Source: M3007 sp031425035 (GTDB lineage: Bacteria; Bacteroidota; Bacteroidia; Chitinophagales; Saprospiraceae). Taken from it: a stretch of 64,000 bases of DNA. The stretch lies in NCBI GenBank assembly GCA_031425035.1, contig JANPIN010000124.1:1-64000 (forward strand), in the 5' to 3' direction. A program made the translations under genes and the position numbers. How positions within the stretch are numbered: the stretch's first letter is position 1; every line of letters begins with the position of its first letter. The notes below the pieces were generated by a model that was not told where the DNA came from, did not search any database, and was given only the letters and a program-made list of their open reading frames with translations. This document shows positions 33,828 through 42,392 of this stretch, piece after piece.

Positions 33828-34955
33828 ATGGCACTCGGTAATCGCATTGCAGCAGAATTAAAAGGTGATCGTACCATTTGGATGATCATCGCTGTGCTGA
33901 GCCTGTTCAGCATCCTGGCCGTGTATTCGGCGACGGGCTCGCTGGCCTGGTCGGCGCGGGGCGGCGATACCACGATCTACCTCATTACCCACATGGTGCG
34001 GCTGGCTTTCGGTCTGTTCCTGATATACATGTGTCACCTGCTGCACTACCGGAAATACCAGCAAATAGCGCCTTTCCTGATGCTGGCGGCGGTACCGCTA
34101 CTCGCTTTTACTTTGTTTTTTGGCCATAGTATCAACTCCGCTAATCGCTGGATCGGGGTGGGCGGTTTTAGTTTCCAGCCTTCCGAACTGGCGAAAATCG
34201 CGCTGATCATTTACGTAGCCCGCGAATTAACCCGCAAACAGGAGTATATCAACAGTTTCAAGGATGCGTTCATGCCGATCATTATTCCAGTGGTACTCAT
34301 CTGCGGACTCATCGCGCCGGCCAACCTGTCGACCGCCCTGATCCTGTTCGCGACCTGTATTGCGCTCATGTTCATTGGCCGGGTGAGCTGGAAGTACATT
34401 TTCCTGATGGGTTTGCTCGGGTTGGTGGTGTTCGCGGGTTTGATCGTCGTTGGTCGTTTCGCCCCCGAACTCGTGCGGGTAGATACCTGGGTGTCGCGCG
34501 TACAGGAGTTTTTGCATAGCGAAGACGGCGGTTATCAGGTGCAGCAGGCCAAAATCGCCATTGCCCGCGGCGGTCTGATTGGCGAAGGTCCAGGCAACTC
34601 GATCATTCGCAACTTCCTGCCCTACGCTTACGCCGACTTTATTTACGCCATTATTTGCGAGGAATACGGCCTGATCGGCGGGACGGCCGTGCTGGTTTTA
34701 TACGTACTCCTGTTTTTGCGCAGCGTAAAACTGGTGACGAAAAGCCCCAAAGCTTTCGGCGCTTTCCTGGCCATCGGTTTGAGCCTGATGTTGACGGTAC
34801 AGGCATTAGCAAATATTGCAGTGACGGTTAATCTCGTGCCGGCCACGGGGGTCACACTGCCGCTCATTTCGATGGGCGGCACCAGTATGCTGTTTACTTG
34901 TATTTCACTGGGAATGATATTGAGTGTGAGCAAGTTTATTGAAGGATTGGAATAG
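33828..34955 (+). CDS. ftsW: Septal peptidoglycan glycosyltransferase FtsW
   Basis: A 375-residue SEDS-family polytopic membrane protein that polymerises lipid II at the septum with FtsI. Motifs: NRWIGVGGFSFQPSELAKIA, the loop before the conserved helix (SEDGGYQVQQAKIAIARGGLIGEGPGNSI), and ATGVTLPLISMGGTSMLFTC near the end. About nine to ten spans are visible. Length is typical. The call FtsW rather than RodA follows from its location between murD and murG. Confidence 0.95.
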   Translation: MALGNRIAAELKGDRTIWMIIAVLSLFSILAVYSATGSLAWSARGGDTTIYLITHMVRLAFGLFLIYMCHLLHYRKYQQIAPFLMLAAVPLLAFTLFFGHSINSANRWIGVGGFSFQPSELAKIALIIYVARELTRKQEYINSFKDAFMPIIIPVVLICGLIAPANLSTALILFATCIALMFIGRVSWKYIFLMGLLGLVVFAGLIVVGRFAPELVRVDTWVSRVQEFLHSEDGGYQVQQAKIAIARGGLIGEGPGNSIIRNFLPYAYADFIYAIICEEYGLIGGTAVLVLYVLLFLRSVKLVTKSPKAFGAFLAIGLSLMLTVQALANIAVTVNLVPATGVTLPLISMGGTSMLFTCISLGMILSVSKFIEGLE

Positions 34956-34958
34956 AAA

Positions 34959-35310
34959 AGGGTTTAGAGGGGTTTAGAAAAGGGTTTAGAGGGGTTTAGG
35001 AAGGCACAACATTGAATTGCAATTTTAATTTTTAATAAATCAAACGAATGCAACACGTATATGCTTTTGAGAAAATGGTAGCCTGGCAGATTGCACGGCA
35101 GACAAGTAAAAGTCTGTATATGGCGACTAAAGCTTTTCCGAAGGAAGAATTATTCGGCGATGCATTACGGACTGAATTTCAGAAAATAACCTATCATATT
35201 AATAAACTGGTCAATCGTTCAACTGATAATTTGCAAGAACCGGAATGGCCTTATAGCCCTTCCTAGCCAACTAAACCCCTCTAAACCCTTTTTTCTAAAC
35301 CCCTCTAAAC
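34959..35310. mobile_element. Inverted-repeat cassette carrying a truncated four-helix-bundle gene
   Basis: The left arm (34959-35000) holds two units of GGGTTTAGAGGGGTTTAG joined by AAAA. The right arm (35267-35310) is the inverse, two CTAAACCCCTCTAAAC units joined by a T-rich linker. The left arm starts 4 bp after the ftsW stop, and the right arm starts directly at the stop of the enclosed gene. The transcript would fold into a long hairpin with the gene in the loop, like intervening sequences in 23S rRNA that carry four-helix-bundle genes. A solo arm of this family lies at 25654-25700. Confidence 0.7.
35048..35266 (+). pseudogene. Truncated four-helix-bundle (S23/IVP-like) gene
   Basis: A 72-residue frame whose first ~40 residues are typical of the four-helix-bundle family found in 23S rRNA intervening sequences: FEKMVAWQIARQTSKSLYMATKAFPKEELFG. 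Family members are about 115-130 residues; here the middle (ALRTEFQKITYHINKLVNRSTDN) has drifted and the last two helices are missing, with a stop directly at the right repeat arm. It looks like a decayed or shortened copy rather than a working gene. Relatives include Avd, the accessory protein of diversity-generating retroelements, but no reverse transcriptase is in this window. Confidence 0.65.
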
Positions 35311-35327
35311 AAACAACACCACATCAC

Positions 35328-36440
35328 ATGCCTAACAAACAAATAAAAATCCTCATTACGGGCGGCGGTACCGGCGGGCATATTTTCCCGGCCATCGCCA
35401 TTGCTGACGCCATCCGGCGGCTATGGCCCGATGCGGACATTTTGTTTGTGGGCGCCAACGGCAAAATGGAAATGGAGCGCGTACCGCAGGCCGGTTACGC
35501 CATCGAAGGATTGAATATTGCGGGTTTCCAACGCAATTTCAGTCTGCGCAACCTGAGCTTTCCCTACAAGCTGTTCACCAGCCTGTGGAAAGCGCGCCAA
35601 CTCGTGCAGCGCTATCAACCCGATGTGGTCGTCGGCACGGGCGGTTATGCCTCTGGGCCGGTCATGCGGGCAGCACAACGGGCCGGCATTCCGACGCTGA
35701 TCCAGGAGCAAAACTCCTATGCCGGGTTGACCAATAAACTGCTTGGCAAACGCGCCAGTACCGTCTGCGTGGCATACGACCACATGGAAAAGTTCTTTCC
35801 GGCCGAGAAAATCGTGTATACCGGCAATCCGGTGCGGCAGGACATCCTGCATATTCAGGGCAAACGGCTGGAGGGTATTGCTTACTACGGACTGGATCCG
35901 GATAAGAAAACCATCGCCGTCATTGGGGGTAGTTTAGGTGCGCGCACGCTGAATTCTGCCATGAAAAAAGGCTATGAATTATTGAAAACCAGCGACGTGC
36001 AGGTGCTGTGGCAGTGTGGTAAATTCTATGAAGAAATCTACAAAGGCTGTGACACGGCGCAACTCCCAAATGTGAAAATGCAGGCTTTCATAGACCGGAT
36101 GGACCTGCTGTACGCTGCCGCCGACGTGGTGGTTTCGCGCGCCGGAGCATTGAGTATTAGTGAGTTATGCCTGGTCGGCAAACCGGCTGTGCTGGTACCT
36201 TCGCCCAATGTGGCCGAGGATCACCAGTCCAAAAACGCGCTGGCCCTGGTCGAGAAAGCCGCCGCCCGCCTGGTACGGGATGCCGATGCCAAAGAGAAAA
36301 TGTTGTCAGAAGCCTTCCTGATCCTGACGAATGAAGCCTTGGAATTCAGTCTGAGCGAAAGCATCCGCCAGTTGGGTCGCCCCAATGCCGCCGAAGTCAT
36401 CGCCCGCGAAGTCATGAAATTAACGAAAAAACACGTTTAA
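35328..36440 (+). CDS. murG: UDP-GlcNAc:lipid I N-acetylglucosaminyltransferase
   Basis: A 370-residue GT28 enzyme that converts lipid I to lipid II at the inner face of the membrane. It begins with the glycine-rich loop GGGTGGH (12-18); later motifs are VVGTGGYASGPVM, QEQNSYAGLTNK, GGSLGA and the UDP-binding RAGALSISE segment followed by AEDHQSKNALALVEKAAA. Length is normal. The next gene starts 11 bp after its stop. Confidence 0.96.
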   Translation: MPNKQIKILITGGGTGGHIFPAIAIADAIRRLWPDADILFVGANGKMEMERVPQAGYAIEGLNIAGFQRNFSLRNLSFPYKLFTSLWKARQLVQRYQPDVVVGTGGYASGPVMRAAQRAGIPTLIQEQNSYAGLTNKLLGKRASTVCVAYDHMEKFFPAEKIVYTGNPVRQDILHIQGKRLEGIAYYGLDPDKKTIAVIGGSLGARTLNSAMKKGYELLKTSDVQVLWQCGKFYEEIYKGCDTAQLPNVKMQAFIDRMDLLYAAADVVVSRAGALSISELCLVGKPAVLVPSPNVAEDHQSKNALALVEKAAARLVRDADAKEKMLSEAFLILTNEALEFSLSESIRQLGRPNAAEVIAREVMKLTKKHV

Positions 36441-36451
36441 ATCAAGCAAAA

Positions 36452-36814
36452 ATGAAATATACCATCTTATTATTTGCCCTGAGTCTATTGCTGGTGAACT
36501 GCCAGAAAACCAATGATAAAAACCCGATGCTGCTGGGTAAATGGCAGGGAGAAAACTGGCTGGTCTTTGATAAACCATCCGGCAACGACGCCAGTCAGGT
36601 GCATTTTGAATTTAAAGAAGATGGCAGTTATAATGCCCAATTCGGCGCACAAAATCAGACCGGTACCTGGCGCACGGAAAAGGATAAACTCTATACGACC
36701 GAGACCGGCAAACAAGAGATCATGGTCAAGTTACTGAAATACGACGGCGCAAATCTGAATTTTGAAATGAACCGCGGCGGACAGAAAGAGACGCTGGAAA
36801 TGAAGAAGTTATAA
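36452..36814 (+). CDS. Lipocalin-like lipoprotein between murG and murC
   Basis: A 120-residue protein with a lipoprotein signal (MKYTILLFALSLLLVNCQ, Cys 17). The mature part resembles small lipocalin-like beta-barrels of Bacteroidota: it opens LLGKWQGENWLVF and continues with alternating strands (VHFEFKEDGSYNAQFG; QTGTWRTEKDKLYTT; NLNFEMNRGGQKETLEM). Only 11 bp separate it from murG, so it is part of the operon. The role is unknown; a cell-wall-linked function is inferred from location only. Confidence 0.8.
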   Translation: MKYTILLFALSLLLVNCQKTNDKNPMLLGKWQGENWLVFDKPSGNDASQVHFEFKEDGSYNAQFGAQNQTGTWRTEKDKLYTTETGKQEIMVKLLKYDGANLNFEMNRGGQKETLEMKKL

Positions 36815-36876
36815 CCCCTGACCCCTGACCCCTGACCCCTGACCCCTGACTCCTGACCCCTGACCCCTGACCCCTA
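36813..36876 (+). repeat. CCCCTGA heptamer array, before murC
   Basis: Nine nearly perfect tandem CCCCTGA units (one ACTCCTGA-type variant), beginning at the lipoprotein stop codon and ending 5 bp before the murC ATG. It is the cleanest array of the family in the window. Confidence 0.9.
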
Positions 36877-36881
36877 AAAAA

Positions 36882-38252
36882 ATGCATTTCAACGACGTAA
36901 AACGCATCTACTTCATCGGCATCGGCGGCATCGGCATGTCGGCCCTGGCCCGTTATTTCCGCCTGCATGGCGCAGAGGTATTTGGCTATGACCGCACACC
37001 CACCGCATTGACCCGCGCTTTAGAAGCCGAAGGCATGCAGGTGCACTACGACGATGACGTGACGCAGATTCCGCAAGACGTTGATCTGGTGGTCTTTACG
37101 CCGGCTGTGCCGAAAGATCACCGCGAACTGAACTGGTTCCGGGAAAATAATTATCCGATAAAAAAACGCTCCGAAGTGCTGGGTCTGATCAGTCAGGCCA
37201 AACGGTGCATCGCCATCGCCGGTACGCATGGTAAAACCACCACCACCACGATGGCTGCCTGGTTACTGCGCTCCTGCGGGATCGACGCCACGGCTTTTCT
37301 GGGCGGCATTTCGGCCAATTTCGAGAATAATTTCGTGGAAGGCGCCAGCGACTGGGTCGTGGTGGAAGCCGATGAATACGACCGCAGTTTCCTGCAACTC
37401 CATCCGGAGATCGTCATCATCAACTCCATCGATGCCGATCACCTGGATATTTATGGTTCCGCGGAAGCGGTGGTGGACAGCTACGAGCAGTTCATCCGCC
37501 AGATCAAACCGGGTGGCAAACTGATCTACCGCCATGGACTGCCGCTTGAAAAAGTGGCCGATGAACTGCGTACTGCGGGTCGCCACGTCTTCACGTTCGG
37601 TATCGACGAAGGCGACTACGAAGCCTTTGACGTGCGGGTGGAAGATGGACAAATGGCGTTCGGCCTGCGTTCTACGATCTTCAATTTCAGTCACTTGCGC
37701 ATGGACTACCCCGGCCGGCACAACGTGCTGAATGCTACCGCCGCTATGGCCGCCACGTTAACGGCAGGTGGCTTCACCCCGGAACTTCCGGCGGCGCTGG
37801 CGGGTTTCCGGGGAGTCAAACGGCGCTTCGAGTTCATTGTGCGCACGCCGGAACTGGTGTATATTGATGATTATGCCCACCATCCGGCCGAGTTGGAAGC
37901 CGCCATTTCGGCAGCGCGCATGCTGTATCCGGACCGCAAGATCACCGGTATTTTCCAGCCGCACCTGTTCAGCCGCACCCGCGATTTCGTAGAAGATTTC
38001 GCCGCCGCCCTGGATAAGCTGGACGAAATAATCCTGCTGGATATTTACCCGGCCCGCGAACAACCTATTCCGGGCGTAACATCCAGAATGATTGCTGATT
38101 TAATGACTAACATAAACGTAAACCTGACCACCAAAGCAGAACTGCTGGACGTGTTAAAAACCAAAAATCTGGAAGTTTTAATGACCATGGGCGCCGGAGA
38201 TGTGGATACGATGATCGAACCCATTAAGCAGCTCCTAACTCCTAACTCCTAA
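36882..38252 (+). CDS. murC: UDP-N-acetylmuramate:L-alanine ligase
   Basis: A 456-residue Mur ligase that adds the first amino acid of the stem peptide. It has the Rossmann start IYFIGIGGIGMSALARYF, ATP loop GTHGKTTT near 112-119, EADEYDRSFL, the DYAHHPAE motif and IFQPHLFSRT. The last five codons and the stop (LTPNS, TAA) are formed by a heptamer array, so its original C-terminus has been replaced or extended. The rest is of normal length. Confidence 0.96.
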   Translation: MHFNDVKRIYFIGIGGIGMSALARYFRLHGAEVFGYDRTPTALTRALEAEGMQVHYDDDVTQIPQDVDLVVFTPAVPKDHRELNWFRENNYPIKKRSEVLGLISQAKRCIAIAGTHGKTTTTTMAAWLLRSCGIDATAFLGGISANFENNFVEGASDWVVVEADEYDRSFLQLHPEIVIINSIDADHLDIYGSAEAVVDSYEQFIRQIKPGGKLIYRHGLPLEKVADELRTAGRHVFTFGIDEGDYEAFDVRVEDGQMAFGLRSTIFNFSHLRMDYPGRHNVLNATAAMAATLTAGGFTPELPAALAGFRGVKRRFEFIVRTPELVYIDDYAHHPAELEAAISAARMLYPDRKITGIFQPHLFSRTRDFVEDFAAALDKLDEIILLDIYPAREQPIPGVTSRMIADLMTNINVNLTTKAELLDVLKTKNLEVLMTMGAGDVDTMIEPIKQLLTPNS

Positions 38253-38275
38253 CTCCTAACACCTGACTCCTTACT
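38231..38275 (+). repeat. CTCCTAA heptamer array overlapping the murC 3' end
   Basis: About six tandem units (CTCCTAA, with CACCTGA and CTCCTTA variants). The first three encode the last residues and stop codon of murC; the array ends immediately before the GTG start of ftsQ. Confidence 0.85.
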
Positions 38276-38276
38276 C

Positions 38277-39050
38277 GTGATAACTGCACCACGTCTCCGT
38301 TACGACCGCATTTCCTGGCTGGTTTTCCTGATCATCGTCGGGGTAGTACTGCTGTCGTCGGTGGCCCGCAAGAAGAGCAGTTTTGCCAATAGTGTCGAAG
38401 TAGCCGTGCAGCCGCTCGAAACCGGCGATAAACTGATCAGTGAGCGCGATGTGAAACAGGCCCTGTTGAAATCTTTCGGCAATACCTTGGAAGGCACCGA
38501 ACTGGCCCGCCTCGATGTGGAGCGTATGGAACGCGTACTGGAAGAAGATCCGTTCGTGTTCAAAGCCCAGACCTATGTGGATCAAAAAAATGTGCTCCAT
38601 GTACAAATTAATCAGCGCGAACCCATACTCCGGGTGCTGGACAACAGTGGAGGTAACTACTACCTGGACCAGAACGGTATCAAAATGCCGCCGTCCAAAA
38701 ACTTCGCGGCCCGCGTTCTAGTGGCTACCGGCAATATCGCGCCCTATGCGCAGGACTTCCGCACCAAGAAACGCAACAGCCTGAAAGACCTGTTTGCCCT
38801 GACCCAGATCCTGCTGGCGGATGAGTTTTTTCGCCCGTTCATCCAGCAGATCCACGTGAATAATGCCGGCGAGTTTATCCTCGTCCCGCTCATCGGTGAT
38901 CAGAAAATCGTGCTCGGCAGCACCCGGAAAATGGATGACAAACTGCATCGCCTCAAGATATTTTATCAGCAGGGCATGCCATACAGCGGTTGGAACGTGT
39001 ACGAGACGATCAATTTGAAATACAATGGCCAGGTGGTGTGTCGGAAATGA
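38277..39050 (+). CDS. ftsQ: Cell division protein FtsQ
   Basis: A 257-residue bitopic protein. One membrane span lies at about 11-30 (ISWLVFLIIVGVVLLSSVA), followed by a POTRA-like domain (about 40-115, with DVERMERVLEEDPFVFKAQTYVD) and the FtsQ beta domain. It links early and late divisome parts with FtsL and FtsB. The start is a GTG directly after the heptamer array; no ATG is available nearby. Position between murC and ftsA supports the call. Confidence 0.9.
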   Translation: MITAPRLRYDRISWLVFLIIVGVVLLSSVARKKSSFANSVEVAVQPLETGDKLISERDVKQALLKSFGNTLEGTELARLDVERMERVLEEDPFVFKAQTYVDQKNVLHVQINQREPILRVLDNSGGNYYLDQNGIKMPPSKNFAARVLVATGNIAPYAQDFRTKKRNSLKDLFALTQILLADEFFRPFIQQIHVNNAGEFILVPLIGDQKIVLGSTRKMDDKLHRLKIFYQQGMPYSGWNVYETINLKYNGQVVCRK

Positions 39051-39083
39051 GGGGCGGGTATTTCAAAACAATTTGAAAGTTTT

Positions 39084-39114
39084 TTTGAAACAAAATATTT
39101 TAACAATACTTTTG
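39084..39114 (+). promoter_or_regulatory. Consensus promoter in front of ftsA
   Basis: TTTG (39084-39087), a 19-nt spacer, and TACTTTTG (39107-39114) match the Bacteroidota consensus exactly. It would start transcription near 39120, about 68 nt before ftsA, giving ftsA-ftsZ a supply independent of the cluster promoter. Confidence 0.75.
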
Positions 39115-39187
39115 TCGCGGGAAAGAGTTTCGCATCGTGGCAGAAGCAAGACAAATCTGAAACTCAACCACTTAAACAGATCAAATT

Positions 39188-40522
39188 ATGACGGAATTAC
39201 TCCCACAACCCCACGATGTGGTCGTCGCACTGGACATTGGTACCACGAAAGTGTGTTGCCTGGCCGGACGTAAAAACAGCCATGGCAAACTCGAGGTTCT
39301 CGGGGTTGGCAAAGTCGAAAGCGTCGGCGTACTGCGCGGCGTGGTCAGCAACATCGAAAAAACGGTCAACGCCATCCGCGAAGCCGTCGAAATCGCTGAA
39401 CGCAATGCCGGTATGAAGTTTCGCTCGGTGCACGTCGGTATTGCCGGCCAGCACATCAAGAGCCTGCAGCACCGCGGCATCCTGACCCGCGAGAGCGATC
39501 ACACCGAAATCGCCCGCCGCGATATTGACCGCATTGTCAATGACATGTTCAAACTCGTGCTGCCTCCCGGCGACAAGATCATCCACGTGTTCCCGCAGGA
39601 ATTCACCGTGGACAGCGAGCAAGGCATCACCGACCCGATCGGTATGTGCGGCGTTCGTCTGGAAGCCAACTTCCACATCATCACCGGGCAGATCACCGCG
39701 GTCAATAATATTTTCCGCTGCATCGAAAAGGCCGGCCTGAAAGTCGCTGACCTGACCCTCGAACCCATCGCCAGCGCCGACGCCACCCTCTCCGATGAGG
39801 AAAAGCAGGCCGGCGTAGCCCTGGTCGACATCGGTGGCGGCACTACGGACATCACGGTTTTCCACGAAGGCATTATTCGCCACACGGCGGTCATTCCTTT
39901 CGGCGGCAACGTGATCACCGCCGATATTAAAGAAGGCTGCACCGTGATGCAACCGCAGGCGGAAAAGCTGAAAGTGAAATTCGGTTCGGCCCTCGCCAAT
40001 GAGGTGTACGACAACCGGATCATCACCATCCCGGGTCTTAAAGGCCGCGACCACAAGGAGATCAGCGAGAAAAACCTCGCCCGCATCATCCAGGCGCGCA
40101 TGGAAGAAGTACTCGACTACGTGCTCTGGGAAATCCGGCGCAGCGGCTACGAGCGCAAACTCATCGGTGGGGTCGTACTCACCGGCGGCGGCGCCCTGAT
40201 GGCCCATGCCGAGCAGCTCACCGAGTTGCATACCGGTATGTCCTGCCGCATCGGCGTCCCCGTGGAACTGCTGGCCCACGGCTATCAGGAACGCGTGAAC
40301 AGCCCCATCTTCAGCACCGCTATCGGTCTGCTGCTGCGGGGTTTGCAGGATCTGGATCCGTCGAAAGCACCCGTCGAGGAGCCGAAGGCCGCCAACGTGG
40401 AGGAAACAAGAGAACCGTCAAACGTATCGGAAGAAAAAGGGCCTTCGTGGTTCGATAACGTGTTCAAGAAAACCAAGGAATGGTTCGAAGCTGAACCGGA
40501 TATGGACTTCAACAAAAAATAA
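39188..40522 (+). CDS. ftsA: Cell division protein FtsA
   Basis: A 444-residue actin-like ATPase that tethers FtsZ to the membrane. Motifs: phosphate loop VVALDIGTTKVC near 11-22, second phosphate loop VDIGGGTTDITVF, adenosine motif GGVVLTGGGALM. The C-terminus after an acidic linker carries an amphipathic helix (SWFDNVFKKTKEWFEAEPDMDF), the expected membrane anchor. It has its own strong promoter. Confidence 0.96.
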   Translation: MTELLPQPHDVVVALDIGTTKVCCLAGRKNSHGKLEVLGVGKVESVGVLRGVVSNIEKTVNAIREAVEIAERNAGMKFRSVHVGIAGQHIKSLQHRGILTRESDHTEIARRDIDRIVNDMFKLVLPPGDKIIHVFPQEFTVDSEQGITDPIGMCGVRLEANFHIITGQITAVNNIFRCIEKAGLKVADLTLEPIASADATLSDEEKQAGVALVDIGGGTTDITVFHEGIIRHTAVIPFGGNVITADIKEGCTVMQPQAEKLKVKFGSALANEVYDNRIITIPGLKGRDHKEISEKNLARIIQARMEEVLDYVLWEIRRSGYERKLIGGVVLTGGGALMAHAEQLTELHTGMSCRIGVPVELLAHGYQERVNSPIFSTAIGLLLRGLQDLDPSKAPVEEPKAANVEETREPSNVSEEKGPSWFDNVFKKTKEWFEAEPDMDFNKK

Positions 40523-40612
40523 GGTTGATGAAGTTTATGAGGTTTAAAAAAGTTGATAAAACGCGGTGTACGCTACGAATATCAACTTTATAAACACTTA
40601 TAAACCTTATTA
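40523..40612 (+). repeat. Imperfect inverted repeat in the ftsA-ftsZ gap
   Basis: A left arm (40523-40559: GGTTGATGAAGTTTATGAGG...AGTTGATA) and a right arm (40577-40612: TATCAACTTTATAAAC...) are inverted, with internal TTTATAA(A)-type units. It has the same layout as the other intergenic repeat families but a different sequence. Confidence 0.6.
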
Positions 40613-40645
40613 ATCAAATTCGCTCACCTCTTCAACTTCAACATT

Positions 40646-42136
40646 ATGCTGTTCGACCTTCCGAAGGATGAACCTTCCATCATAAAAATAATTGGCGTCG
40701 GCGGCGGCGGTTCCAATGCCGTCACCCACATGTACAAGCAGGGCATCGTCGGCGTAGACTACGCCATTTGCAACACCGATGCCCAGGCCATGCACCTCAG
40801 CCCGGTGCCGAATAAAATCTCGCTGGGTCAGCTCCTCACCGAAGGACGCGGCGCAGGCAGCAAACCCAGCGTGGGTAAGCAGGCCTGCCTTGAAAGCCTG
40901 GAAGAGATCAAGGACTTCCTGGAAAGCGGCACTAAAATGGCCTTTATCACCGCCGGAATGGGTGGTGGTACCGGTACCGGTGCTGCGCCGATCATCGCGA
41001 AAGCCGCCCAGGAACTGGGTATTCTGACCGTCGGTATCGTCACCCTGCCCTTCACTTTTGAAGGCCGGATGCGCGTGAGCAACGGTATGGAAGGCCTCGA
41101 CGATCTGCGCAAAAACGTAGACTGCCTGGTGGTGATCAGCAATGATAAACTGCGCCAGATCCATGGTAACCTATCTATTTCGCAGGCGTTCAGCCAGGCG
41201 GATAATATCCTGTGCACCGCCGCTAAAGGCATTGCCGAGATCATTACCGTGCCGGGTTACGTCAACGTGGACTTCGAAGACGTGAACACCGTCATGCGCG
41301 GTTCCGGCGTGGCCATCATGGGTACCGCTGCGGTCGAAGGGGAAAATCGCGCCCGCCGGGCCGTCGATGAAGCCCTGAACTCGCCGCTGCTGGAAGAAAA
41401 CAACATCCGTGGCGCCAAGAACATCCTGGTCAACATCACCTCCGGGGTGAAAGAAGCCACGATGGACGAGATCTTCGAGATCACGGAGTTCATCCAGGAA
41501 GAAGCCGGGAATGAAACCAACCTCATCTGGGGTAACTGCTACGACGAGCGCCTCGGCGAAAAAATCGCGGTGACCATCATCGCCACCGGTTTTGAAGCGG
41601 CTGATCGCAAAAACAAAATGCAGGGTCAGAACGCCCAGCAGGCTCCTTCTAACGAGCGTCAGATCGTCCACCTCGACGATGAGGCTGCTGGAAAAAAGCC
41701 CCAGCCTTCTCTCTTCACCATTACGTCCGATGAGGCGTATGCCCCGGTAGATGAGAAGGCCGCGAACTCGCTTGAATTTGAGTTCGATAATATCCGGGAG
41801 ACTGTCGATAAAATCCGTCGCCAAACGCCGGCCAATGAGCCGTTCGTGCACCGCGAAGTGGAAGATTTGAGCCCGGAGGAGCGTCGCCGACGCATCGAAG
41901 CGGCCCAGCGCCACCGCGAAGAAGTGCGTAACCGGCCGATCAATGTGGTGAAGCTGAATTCGCCACAAACGATCATCGACCTGGAAAACCAGCCGGCTTA
42001 CCTGCGGAAGAACATCAACCTGGATGACGTACCCGATGCCGAACGCCAGGAAATGTCCTCCTGGACGATTTCCCTGGAAGAAGAAGGCGAGATCCGTATG
42101 AACGGGAACTCTTTTTTACATGATAATGTGGATTAG
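40646..42136 (+). CDS. ftsZ: Cell division GTPase FtsZ
   Basis: A 496-residue tubulin homologue that forms the division ring. The tubulin signature GGGTGTG is at 106-112; the N-terminal IIGVGGGGSNAV and the T7-loop region are normal. A long linker (about 320-445) leads to the conserved C-terminal peptide QPAYLRKN at 449-456. Unusually, about 40 more residues follow this peptide (NINLDDVPDAERQEM...), so the FtsA-binding peptide is not at the end. It is the last gene of the cluster, followed by repeats and a terminator. Confidence 0.97.
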   Translation: MLFDLPKDEPSIIKIIGVGGGGSNAVTHMYKQGIVGVDYAICNTDAQAMHLSPVPNKISLGQLLTEGRGAGSKPSVGKQACLESLEEIKDFLESGTKMAFITAGMGGGTGTGAAPIIAKAAQELGILTVGIVTLPFTFEGRMRVSNGMEGLDDLRKNVDCLVVISNDKLRQIHGNLSISQAFSQADNILCTAAKGIAEIITVPGYVNVDFEDVNTVMRGSGVAIMGTAAVEGENRARRAVDEALNSPLLEENNIRGAKNILVNITSGVKEATMDEIFEITEFIQEEAGNETNLIWGNCYDERLGEKIAVTIIATGFEAADRKNKMQGQNAQQAPSNERQIVHLDDEAAGKKPQPSLFTITSDEAYAPVDEKAANSLEFEFDNIRETVDKIRRQTPANEPFVHREVEDLSPEERRRRIEAAQRHREEVRNRPINVVKLNSPQTIIDLENQPAYLRKNINLDDVPDAERQEMSSWTISLEEEGEIRMNGNSFLHDNVD

Positions 42137-42225
<89 letters not shown>

Positions 42226-42251
42226 TAAAAAAATTATTTCTGCTAAGTGGT

Positions 42252-42289
42252 AGCGGCTCTGACGTGTGGGACGTCGGGCCGCTTTTTTT
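42252..42289 (+). terminator. Terminator of the dcw cluster
   Basis: Stem AGCGGC ... GACGT with ACGTC ... GCCGCT, a GTGGG loop, followed by seven T. It is the strongest terminator in this part of the window and closes the division cluster. Confidence 0.9.
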
Positions 42290-42338
42290 GTAACGCCTAC
42301 TTTAGTAGGCCAGGAATGAACAATCGGATTCCCGTAGT

Positions 42339-42346
42339 TACATTTG
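42339..42346 (+). promoter_or_regulatory. -7 box for the KTSC gene
   Basis: TACATTTG matches TANNTTTG; no -33 TTG stands at the usual distance. A GCCTACT/AGTAGGC hairpin (42295-42310) lies just upstream. Confidence 0.4.
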
Positions 42347-42392
42347 TCCCGAACGAATCTCCACTAGTCCGAATGCTACAGCCCATCTTCAA

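Noticed and set aside
35048..35266. Diversity-generating retroelement accessory gene (Avd)
   Set aside because: Avd belongs to the same four-helix-bundle superfamily, but the frame is truncated and there is no reverse transcriptase or template/variable repeat nearby.
36813..36876. CCCCTGA array read as coding sequence
   Set aside because: Each frame meets TGA within seven codons; it lies exactly between two complete genes.
39197..40279. A long minus-strand frame across ftsA
   Set aside because: A shadow of ftsA with Asp/Val/His-rich composition and no family features. Similar shadows cross ftsI (26797-27954) and ftsZ (41171-41968).
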